Assembly: GCA_035267185.1 (NCBI GenBank)
Contig: DATFLY010000181.1
Span: 1-39,625, forward strand
Reading direction: 5' to 3'
Source: JAUIBE01 sp035267185
GTDB lineage: Bacteria > Pseudomonadota > Gammaproteobacteria > Xanthomonadales > SZUA-36
DNA length: 39,625 nt
In this document: in pieces, positions 1 through 6,592 of the stretch
Numbering within the stretch: position 1 is the first letter of the stretch
Layout of the letters: the number at the start of each line of letters is the position of its first letter
Program-made: the position numbers and the translations under genes
Notes under the pieces: generated by a model
Database searches by the model: none
Told to the model about the DNA's origin: nothing
The model's input: only the letters and a program-made list of their open reading frames with translations

Positions 1-1560
1 AACCCCAAGCTTTTCAAACACGTTATCGGCATACCATGCATCGATGCCTTCCGCTTCCACCAGGTCTGCCGCCTGAAGCATCAGGTCCGGGCTCTCGGGA
101 TGAAGATCGCCATTGCAATCGATGAACAGGGTGATTGGCACGCCCCATGTGCGCTGCCTTGAAATACACCAGTCCGGACGGTTTTCAATCATTCCCCGGA
201 TACGTTCACGACCCCAGGAAGGCACCCATTTGACGGTATCAATGGCTTCGAGCGCTTTTTGGCGCAACCCTGCCTTGTCCATGGATATAAACCACTGTGG
301 CGTGACCCGGAATGCGGTGGGTGTCTTGTGGCGCCAGCAATGAGGATAGCTGTGTACAAAATCCTCAACATGCAGCAGAGCATGTCGCTCTCGCAGTGCA
401 TTGATAATCAGGTCATTGGCATGCCAGACATGTTCACCGGCGAAAAACTCAACATCTTCCAGGTAACGTCCATCACCACCAACGGGATTTTCAATGGGCA
501 GGTCATACTGACGACCCATCTGGAAATCTTCCTCACCATGGCCTGGTGCCGTATGCACGGCGCCAGTGCCGGCCTCGGTGGTGACATGTTCGCCAAGGAT
601 GACGGGTACTTCGCGGGAATAAAAAGGATGTTTCAACGAGATGCCGGCGAGTGCCTCACCAACCGCCTGGCCAAGCACAGTCGCATCTTCAAGGCCAAGC
701 CGCTCGGTGACAGCATCCCGAAGTTCTGCAGCCAGCACCAGCGTGACGGGATTTCCATCCTGCCTGGCGCTGACCAATTCATATTCAAGCTCGGCATGCA
801 GCGCCACCGCCTGGTTTGCCGGCAGGGTCCAGGGCGTGGTCGTCCAGATCGGAATTCCAACAGGACCTTCAACCCCGCTGACGCCAAACGGCTTCAGCAA
901 AGAATCGCGATCAACAGCAGCAAACAGAACGTCGATGGCCGGAGAGGTTTTGTCCTGGTATTCGATTTCCGCCTCGGCCAGGGCTGACCCGCACGGAAAA
1001 CACCAGTTGACCGGCTTGGCGCCCTGCTCCAGGTGCCCGCCTTCAATGATCTTTGCCAGGGCTCGAATTTCATTGGCCTCGTAGCGAAAGTTCTTGGTGA
1101 CATAAGGATCAAACCAATCGCCAATGATGCCCATCCGTCGAAAGCCGGTACGCTGGTTATCGATTTGCCGGTCAGCATATTCGCGACACTTCTGACGGAA
1201 TGTGGCTGCATCCACCTTGGGTCCGACCTTACCGACCTTTTTTTCCACCTGGATTTCAATCGGCAAGCCATGGCAATCCCAGCCCGGCACATAGGGCGAG
1301 CGAAATCCTGCCATCAGGCGAGACTTGACCACGATGTCTTTCATGATCTTGTTGATCGCGTGACCCATATGCAGATCACCGTTGGCGTACGGAGGGCCGT
1401 CGTGCAGGATCCACAACGGTCGATCCCGGGTGGCCTCCTGAATCGCCTGGAAGAGTCCGGCTTTCTCCCAATCGGCCACCATGTTGGGCTCGCGATTGGC
1501 CAGGTTGGCTTTCATCGGAAATGCCGTTTTCGGCAAATTTATTGTATCTTTGTATTCCAC
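1..1560 (-). CDS. ileS: Isoleucyl-tRNA synthetase, N-terminal 520 residues (runs off the left edge)
   Basis: Class I aminoacyl-tRNA synthetase that charges tRNA-Ile in the cytoplasm. Translating the minus strand gives an uninterrupted frame to base 1. It contains PYANGDLHMGH (HIGH motif as HMGH, residues 64-67), the editing-domain signatures WTTTPWTLP and GTGAVHTAPGHGEEDF, and a WCFPCG segment. The KMSKS loop and C-terminal zinc site lie beyond the window. The first ATG in frame is at 1515, but the 15 codons before it (EYKDTINLPKTAFP) match the conserved N-terminus of bacterial IleS (DYKSTLNLPETGFP in E. coli). The start is therefore most likely GTG at 1560, with a weak GAG ribosome site 9 bases upstream. 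It lies 14 bases downstream of ribF, so they are probably cotranscribed in the classical murJ-ribF-ileS order. Confidence 0.96.
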   Translation of the reverse strand, partial: MEYKDTINLPKTAFPMKANLANREPNMVADWEKAGLFQAIQEATRDRPLWILHDGPPYANGDLHMGHAINKIMKDIVVKSRLMAGFRSPYVPGWDCHGLPIEIQVEKKVGKVGPKVDAATFRQKCREYADRQIDNQRTGFRRMGIIGDWFDPYVTKNFRYEANEIRALAKIIEGGHLEQGAKPVNWCFPCGSALAEAEIEYQDKTSPAIDVLFAAVDRDSLLKPFGVSGVEGPVGIPIWTTTPWTLPANQAVALHAELEYELVSARQDGNPVTLVLAAELRDAVTERLGLEDATVLGQAVGEALAGISLKHPFYSREVPVILGEHVTTEAGTGAVHTAPGHGEEDFQMGRQYDLPIENPVGGDGRYLEDVEFFAGEHVWHANDLIINALRERHALLHVEDFVHSYPHCWRHKTPTAFRVTPQWFISMDKAGLRQKALEAIDTVKWVPSWGRERIRGMIENRPDWCISRQRTWGVPITLFIDCNGDLHPESPDLMLQAADLVEAEGIDAWYADNVFEKLGV

Positions 1561-1574
1561 TGTGTATTTCTCAT

Positions 1575-2498
1575 TTACTCAAGGCCCAGCCGTTTCCTGG
1601 CCTGCGCTTCATCAAGTTTCATCTGCCCAACCATGTCCGCCATGGTTTCAAACCGGGCTTCATCGCGTAACTTTGCCACAAACTCAACCTCAAGCTTGCG
1701 CCCGTACAGATCGCCTTCAAAATCGAAGAGATGAACTTCCAACAGGAAATCCTCTCCTTCAACCATTGGCCTGACGCCCAGATTGGCAACGCCTTCACGC
1801 CACACATCGCCCATCACCCTGGCACGGACGGCGAAAACCCCGTTCAAAGGGCTGGGCAATGCTGTGATTTTCAGGTTGGCCGTTGGATAACCCAGTCGGC
1901 GGCCCAACTGCTGGCCCTTCAATACCCTTCCCCGAATCGTATAGCTTCGGCCAAGCATTCGGGCAGCCGTCTCAAAATCACTGTTCGCCAGGGCTTCACG
2001 GATAGCCCCGCTTGAAACACGCTGACCATCCTGCGTCAGTGTGGATGCTACATGGGACTCAAAGCCGTACTGCGCCCCAAGCGCTGCAAGCATTTCCAGG
2101 TCACCTGCCCGCTTATGGCCAAAGCGAAAATCATCGCCGGTCACGACATGCCTGGCACCCAGCGATTCAACCAGTGCCAGCCTGATAAAATCCTGCGGTT
2201 CCATACTCGCCAGCTTCGCATCAAAACGCTGCATCCAGACCAGGTCAACACCGACTTCATCCAGCAAACGAACGCGTTCAATCGGCGAAGTCAGCCGGGC
2301 TGGTGCGCTTTGCGGACCGAAAAAGGCCAACGGCAAAGGTTCAAATGTCACCACCGCCACATTTCCGTTTGGCCCGGCGAGTGACCTGCACAGATCAATC
2401 AGGCGTTGATGCCCGAGATGCACACCATCATAGTTGCCAATGGTCACCACGCTGGCGTCTGACAAGAACGTTCCCGGCCTGTTTCTGGAAACCCGCAT
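1575..2498 (-). CDS. ribF: Bifunctional riboflavin kinase/FAD synthetase
   Basis: Makes FMN from riboflavin and FAD from FMN in the cytoplasm. The N-terminal half is a nucleotidyltransferase domain with VVTIGNYDGVHLGHQ, the HxGH motif of FAD synthetases, and later SSGAIREAL. The C-terminal half is the flavokinase domain, with GRRLGYPTANL and NGVFAVRARV. An in-frame ATG lies 11 codons upstream at 2531, but the ATG at 2498 has a GGGGA site at good spacing and gives the usual family N-terminus (about 307 residues), so I chose it. It follows murJ by 96 bases and precedes ileS by 14, the conserved gammaproteobacterial order. Confidence 0.95.
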   Translation of the reverse strand: MRVSRNRPGTFLSDASVVTIGNYDGVHLGHQRLIDLCRSLAGPNGNVAVVTFEPLPLAFFGPQSAPARLTSPIERVRLLDEVGVDLVWMQRFDAKLASMEPQDFIRLALVESLGARHVVTGDDFRFGHKRAGDLEMLAALGAQYGFESHVASTLTQDGQRVSSGAIREALANSDFETAARMLGRSYTIRGRVLKGQQLGRRLGYPTANLKITALPSPLNGVFAVRARVMGDVWREGVANLGVRPMVEGEDFLLEVHLFDFEGDLYGRKLEVEFVAKLRDEARFETMADMVGQMKLDEAQARKRLGLE

Positions 2499-2594
2499 AT
2501 CACCGTCCCCGGGTAAATTTATCGGGGCCACAAAAGTTCGAAATTATACCAGCGAAGCGGCCAGAAATACGGTCTTGTGGGCAGCGTCAATACC

Positions 2595-4178
2595 TCAAGT
2601 GCCGCCTTTTTCCAGATGTCGTTTACGCAATCCGGCGATCAATAGCAGCCATGCATACGTCCATATGCTCGCAGACACCACATAAAACAACCTGAGCCCA
2701 CGATCCATCGCACCCAGCGATGCCCACAAAGAAACACCCCCGGTCATCCAATACAGCAGCGCCAGCATGCCAACAGAAGCAATAATGACCGCAAGAAACA
2801 CCCTCAACCAACCAGGCAGCGGTTGATAAACGCCTTGGTTACGCAAACCACGAAACAGCAGGCCTGCGTTGATATAGGCAGCCACCGAACTGGCAAGTGC
2901 CAGACCGGTGTGTGGGCCGCGGAAGGAAAGCCACAGCAACACACCGACGAACAACAGGTTCAGGGCCATATTTGAAACCATCGCGATGATCGCAATTCGT
3001 ACCGGTGTTTTGGTGTCCTGGCGTGCATAAAAACCGGGCGCCAGAACCTTGACTGCAATAAATGCCGGCAATCCCAGCGAGTAGGCAGCCAGGCTGAGAG
3101 AGGACATGTCCACATCGCTCAGCGTGAAGGCGTCATATTGGAAAAGTGTCACAAGAATCGGTTTTGCCAATACGGCGAGACCTATTGCAGCCGGAATCGT
3201 GACGATCAGTGCGATCCTGAGTGCCCAGTCCAGCGTTGCTGAAAATGCTTCAGGACTCTTTTTGGCAAACTTCTGCGAGAGGTTGGGCAGGATAACCGTG
3301 GAAAGTGCCACGCCAAATACCCCCAGCGGAAACTCCAGCAATCGATCCGAATAATAGAGCCAGGTGACACTGCCACTGACAAGAAAAGTGGCAATAACGC
3401 TGTCGAATAACAAGTTGACCTGCGCGACAGAAGATCCGATCAGGGTTGGAATCATCAAACGCAGAATCCGTCGCACGCCCGAGTGGCGCCAGCCCCATCG
3501 CGGTCGTGGCAGTAATCCGACTCTCATCAGTGCGGGAATCTGGATCAGAAGCTGGGCGATACCTGCGACAAACACCCCCACTGCCAATGCCCTGACAGGC
3601 ACCTGGAAGGATCCCGATAGCCAAACCGCGGCAGCGATCAGCGAGAGATTCAAAAGGATCGGCGTCAGCGCCGGGACAAGAAAACGCTCAAAGGTGTTCA
3701 GAATGCCGCCAGCCAGTGCGGTCAGCGAAATGAACAGGATGTAGGGAAAAGTGATACGCAGCATGCCGGCAGACAGCTCGAACTCGGGCCGGCCCTCAAT
3801 CAGCCAGCCAGGTGCAAATATCGCCAGCACAGCTGGTGCGGCGATGACGCCAATGGCTGTGATAATAAGCAAAATGCCAGCCAGGGTCCCTGCGACATGA
3901 TCAACCAGGTCACGCATTGCGCGCTTGTCGCCACTGGCCCGAACTTCTGCGAACACAGGCACGAAAGCGAGTGAGAATGACCCTTCTGCAAACAGGCGTC
4001 GCATGAAATTCGGGATCTTGAAGGCAAGGAAAAACGCGTCGGTCTGGCCACTGGCCCCGAAGAAACGCGCGAACACCATGTCCCGCACAAATCCCAGGAT
4101 TCGTGAGGCGATGGTTGCGGTGCCGACAGTGGCCGTTGATCTAAGGAGTTTCAATTGCTTTTCCTTCATAAACCCCAT
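2595..4178 (-). CDS. murJ: Lipid II flippase MurJ
   Basis: Integral inner-membrane protein of the MOP superfamily that moves lipid II to the periplasmic face for peptidoglycan synthesis. The 527-residue protein is hydrophobic throughout, with the expected roughly 14 membrane segments. It carries the family signatures ASRILGFVRD near residue 25, GQTDAFFLAFKIPNFMRRLFAEG near residues 43-65, and FAPGW. An alternative start three codons in (4169) gives MKEKQLKLLRSTATVG. Neither start has a clear ribosome site. Its start codon is divergent from rpsT, 69 bases away, and it leads the murJ-ribF-ileS operon. Confidence 0.95.
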   Translation of the reverse strand: MGFMKEKQLKLLRSTATVGTATIASRILGFVRDMVFARFFGASGQTDAFFLAFKIPNFMRRLFAEGSFSLAFVPVFAEVRASGDKRAMRDLVDHVAGTLAGILLIITAIGVIAAPAVLAIFAPGWLIEGRPEFELSAGMLRITFPYILFISLTALAGGILNTFERFLVPALTPILLNLSLIAAAVWLSGSFQVPVRALAVGVFVAGIAQLLIQIPALMRVGLLPRPRWGWRHSGVRRILRLMIPTLIGSSVAQVNLLFDSVIATFLVSGSVTWLYYSDRLLEFPLGVFGVALSTVILPNLSQKFAKKSPEAFSATLDWALRIALIVTIPAAIGLAVLAKPILVTLFQYDAFTLSDVDMSSLSLAAYSLGLPAFIAVKVLAPGFYARQDTKTPVRIAIIAMVSNMALNLLFVGVLLWLSFRGPHTGLALASSVAAYINAGLLFRGLRNQGVYQPLPGWLRVFLAVIIASVGMLALLYWMTGGVSLWASLGAMDRGLRLFYVVSASIWTYAWLLLIAGLRKRHLEKGGT

Positions 4179-4247
4179 TGACCGGAAGACGCTGAAATGG
4201 GAGAATATAGGGCTCTATTGCGAATTTGTATTTATTGGAGAAACACC

Positions 4248-4511
4248 TTGGCTAACAGTCTATCAGCTCGAAAACGAGCCCGTCAGGCAGAGCGTCACCG
4301 CAGGCAGAACGCCAGTCAGCGTTCCTACGTTCGTACGGCGATTAAAAAAGTTCTGAAGGCGATCGAATCGGGCGATAAAAAAGCGGCCGAAGCGGCTTAT
4401 AAAGATGCCGTTCCCGCGATCGACAAATCCGTGACCAAGGGCATCATGCACAGAAACAAAGCTGCGCGGCATAAATCGCGCCTTAATGCCCATATTCGCG
4501 ACCTTCAATGA
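4248..4511 (+). CDS. rpsT: 30S ribosomal protein S20
   Basis: Primary 16S rRNA-binding protein of the small subunit. The 87-residue product starts LANSLSARKRARQAERHRRQNAS, the typical S20 N-terminus, and is rich in Lys, Arg and Ala. The start is TTG at 4248, preceded by GGAG eight bases upstream. A longer reading from ATG 4197 adds 17 residues that S20 proteins do not have. E. coli rpsT also starts with UUG, which is tied to its autoregulation; the same codon here suggests the feature is kept. A TTGACC box at 4178-4183 could be its -35, though I see only a weak -10 (AGAATA, spacing 18). Transcription ends at the hairpin at 4515-4538. Confidence 0.96.
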   Translation: MANSLSARKRARQAERHRRQNASQRSYVRTAIKKVLKAIESGDKKAAEAAYKDAVPAIDKSVTKGIMHRNKAARHKSRLNAHIRDLQ

Positions 4512-4514
4512 TTC

Positions 4515-4538
4515 AAACCCCGCTTCAGGCGGGGTTTT
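4515..4538. terminator. Bidirectional terminator between rpsT and obgE
   Basis: AAACCCCGC (4515-4523) and GCGGGGTTT (4529-4537) form a perfect 9-bp stem with a 5-base loop, flanked by A and T runs that work on both strands. The stop codon of obgE (4525-4527) and its last codons lie inside the hairpin, so one element serves two converging genes. Confidence 0.88.
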
Positions 4539-5628
4539 CATTTAGCGGGTCCGTATCCGGATAAACAACATCTTCATCGTCCTGAAGCCCTGGATTCCTG
4601 CCAGCAATGGCATCCTCATCCAATGCTTCCAGTGCTTTTATAACGTCCGTCATCAACTGATCGGTTCCGTCCTGGCTGACTGATGAAATCAGGTACCAGG
4701 GTGCTTCCCAGTTGAGAGCATCAACAACGGATTCTGCATTTCCCCTCGCCTCCCCTGGCGGCAGCAGGTCTGATTTGGAAAAGACCAGCCAACGTGGCAT
4801 CGCCATCAGGGATTCGTCATAGCGCTGCATCTCGTCTTCAAGTTTTCTGATCTGCAGCGCCAGGTCGGTCTCAATAGCAGTAGGCGCCATATCAACCAGG
4901 TGCAATAACAGCCGTGTGCGTTGCAGGTGCTTGAGAAACTGGATACCCAGGCCCTGTCCTTCAGCAGCGCCTTCGATCAGGCCAGGAATATCTGCAATCA
5001 CGAAACTCTGGTCAACACCGATTCTCACCACGCCCAGATTCGGATGCAGTGTTGTGAATGGATAATCCGCCACTTTCGGCCGGGCCGCAGAAACAGAACT
5101 GATCAGGGTGGACTTACCAGCGTTTGGAAAACCCAGCAAGCCAACATCTGCAAGCACTTTCAACTCAAGATGAAGGTCCCTGGCCTCTCCTTTCTCACCA
5201 GGTACTGTCTGTCGTGGCGACCTGTTGGTTGAACTCTTGAAATGCAAGTTACCAAGGCCGCCCTTACCGCCCCGTGCAACCAGCAGACGCTGGCCATGTT
5301 CCGTTACATCGCCAATTTTTTCATCAGTTTCCGCATTGATAACAATGGTGCCAAGGGGCACACGAATACTGATATCTTCCCCACTCTTGCCGGTCTTCTG
5401 GCGACCCATGCCGGATTGTCCGTTGGCCGCCTTGTAGGATCGTTTGTGGCGAAAATCAGCCAGCGTATTCAACCCTGAATCACCCTCCAGGTAAACACTG
5501 CCGCCCCGTCCACCATCTCCCCCGTCAGGCCCGCCAAGGGGTATGTACTTTTCGCGCCGAAAAGATGCACTGCCATCGCCACCCTTTCCTGCCGCAATTG
5601 TGATTTCTGCTTCGTCGACAAATTTCAT
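4525..5628 (-). CDS. obgE: GTPase ObgE/CgtA
   Basis: Essential ribosome-associated GTPase acting in late 50S assembly and stress signalling. The 367-residue protein starts MKFVDEAEITIAAGKGGDG and has the Gly-rich Obg fold over about residues 1-158. The G domain follows: GFPNAGKSTLIS (P loop), DYPFTTLHPNLG (switch I), DIPGLIEGA (switch II), FSKSD (G4) and ISSVS (G5). The C-terminus is a short acidic tail, as in other proteobacterial Obg proteins. It lies downstream of rplU-rpmA on the same strand, the usual order, but a strong terminator at 5753-5783 separates them. Its last codons form part of the shared terminator with rpsT. Confidence 0.96.
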   Translation of the reverse strand: MKFVDEAEITIAAGKGGDGSASFRREKYIPLGGPDGGDGGRGGSVYLEGDSGLNTLADFRHKRSYKAANGQSGMGRQKTGKSGEDISIRVPLGTIVINAETDEKIGDVTEHGQRLLVARGGKGGLGNLHFKSSTNRSPRQTVPGEKGEARDLHLELKVLADVGLLGFPNAGKSTLISSVSAARPKVADYPFTTLHPNLGVVRIGVDQSFVIADIPGLIEGAAEGQGLGIQFLKHLQRTRLLLHLVDMAPTAIETDLALQIRKLEDEMQRYDESLMAMPRWLVFSKSDLLPPGEARGNAESVVDALNWEAPWYLISSVSQDGTDQLMTDVIKALEALDEDAIAGRNPGLQDDEDVVYPDTDPLNENPA

Positions 5629-5689
5629 AAGACTTTCATTCTAAACCGGATGGGAAAAATACACCGGCCATATGGCCAGACCGGGCCCG

Positions 5690-5740
5690 CCCCGGGAATG
5701 CCCCGGGCCATTCCCGGGCCATTCCCGGGCAAATCCCAGG
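5690..5740. repeat. Short GC-rich repeat between rpmA and obgE
   Basis: CATTCCCGGGC occurs twice in tandem (from about 5709 and 5720), preceded by the related inverted GGGAATGCCCCGGGC and followed by a degenerate copy (AAATCCCAGG). Each unit is centred on the palindrome CCCGGG. It lies in the noncoding stretch upstream of obgE. I do not recognise a function; it could form competing hairpins. Confidence 0.55.
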
Positions 5741-5752
5741 TAAATCTTGGCG

Positions 5753-5783
5753 CGAAAAAAAACCCTGCCTTGGCAGGGTTTTT
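5753..5783 (-). terminator. Terminator of rplU-rpmA
   Basis: On the minus strand AACCCTGCC pairs with GGCAGGGTT (5761-5780) and is followed by a run of eight T (plus-strand A run ending at 5762). It sits 20 bases after the rpmA stop codon. Confidence 0.88.
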
Positions 5784-5803
5784 CTGAACCTGAAGGGTCG
5801 TGA

Positions 5804-6061
5804 TCAGCTTGATTCTACACTCACGAACTGGCGATTCCTGGCACCACGTCGTTCAAATTTAACCTTGCCGTCGGCGGTTGCGAACAACGTGTGGTCGCGT
5901 CCGACGCCAACGTTGGTGCCTGCATGGAAACGCGTTCCACGCTGACGAACGATGATGTTACCGGCAACCACAGACTCTCCACCGTAGGCCTTTACACCCA
6001 GGTACTTGGGATTCGAATCGCGGCCGTTGCGTGTACTACCGCCTGCTTTTTTATGTGCCAT
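5804..6061 (-). CDS. rpmA: 50S ribosomal protein L27
   Basis: Large-subunit protein whose N-terminus reaches the peptidyl transferase centre. The 85-residue product begins MAHKKAGGSTRNGRDSNPK, the invariant L27 start, and contains KAYGGESVVAGNIIVRQRGT. No N-terminal cleavage extension (the Firmicutes type) is present. It follows rplU after 39 bases and is cotranscribed with it. Confidence 0.97.
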   Translation of the reverse strand: MAHKKAGGSTRNGRDSNPKYLGVKAYGGESVVAGNIIVRQRGTRFHAGTNVGVGRDHTLFATADGKVKFERRGARNRQFVSVESS

Positions 6062-6100
6062 TTTCCTGCTTCCTCCCGCCTTTGCTCAGACAATGCCTGA

Positions 6101-6412
6101 TCAGGCTTCGATTCCCGTGATTTCGAGCTGCGTGAAATACTGGCGGTGACCCATCTGTTTCTGATGATTCTTGCGCCGCTTGAATTTCAGCACCGTGATT
6201 TTAGCGTGACGACCATGGTCCACAACCGTGGCTGAGACCTTGCCGCCATCCAGAAAAGGCGTTCCGACCTTTACGTCTTCGCCTTCGCCGACCATCAGCA
6301 CCTGGTCAAGCTCAACCGTGGCGCCCTTTTCGGCTTCAATTTTTTCGACGGTTATAACGTCGCCTTCAGAGGCGCGGTACTGTTTTCCGCCTGTTTTGAA
6401 TACTGCGTACAT
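6101..6412 (-). CDS. rplU: 50S ribosomal protein L21
   Basis: 23S rRNA-binding large-subunit protein. The 103-residue product begins MYAVFKTGGKQYR and contains KFKRRKNHQKQMGHRQ, both diagnostic of L21. It is the first gene of rplU-rpmA; a good sigma-70 promoter ends about 45 bases upstream of its start. In many gammaproteobacteria ispB is divergent from rplU. Here the divergent gene is uvrA and ispB lies about 16 kb away. Confidence 0.97.
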   Translation of the reverse strand: MYAVFKTGGKQYRASEGDVITVEKIEAEKGATVELDQVLMVGEGEDVKVGTPFLDGGKVSATVVDHGRHAKITVLKFKRRKNHQKQMGHRQYFTQLEITGIEA

Positions 6413-6456
6413 GGGTTTTCCGCTCCGTGTTCAAACGGCCCTGCAAAAGAGCGAGA

Positions 6457-6485
6457 ATGCTACCGGTTTCCTGGCCCACGGTCAA
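6457..6485 (-). promoter_or_regulatory. Sigma-70 promoter of rplU-rpmA
   Basis: On the minus strand TTGACC (6485-6480) and TAGCAT (6462-6457) are separated by exactly 17 bases. Transcription would start near 6450, giving a leader of about 38 bases before the rplU ATG. Confidence 0.7.
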
Positions 6486-6531
6486 GGGCGAATTGCATCT
6501 AAAAGGAGTGTCCTGCAAGACATCTATCTCT

Positions 6532-6561
6532 TTGGCCCTGACTCAATTTGCGGAGTATGAT
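6532..6561 (+). promoter_or_regulatory. Probable uvrA promoter
   Basis: TTGGCC (6532-6537) and TATGAT (6556-6561) have an 18-base spacer. A start near 6568 would fit translation from ATG 6593 and exclude the in-frame ATG at 6557, which lies in the -10 box. I saw no clear LexA palindrome nearby. Confidence 0.5.
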
Positions 6562-6592
6562 AGACGGTTTGACTTGGCGGAATGAACCCACA

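Noticed and set aside
259..987. 242-codon open frame on the plus strand
   Set aside because: It is antisense to ileS, whose frame shows clear catalytic and editing motifs; the plus frame has no recognisable domain or ribosome site.
6547..6592. Upstream TTG and ATG starts for uvrA
   Set aside because: They overlap the probable -10 box and would add residues that UvrA proteins do not have.
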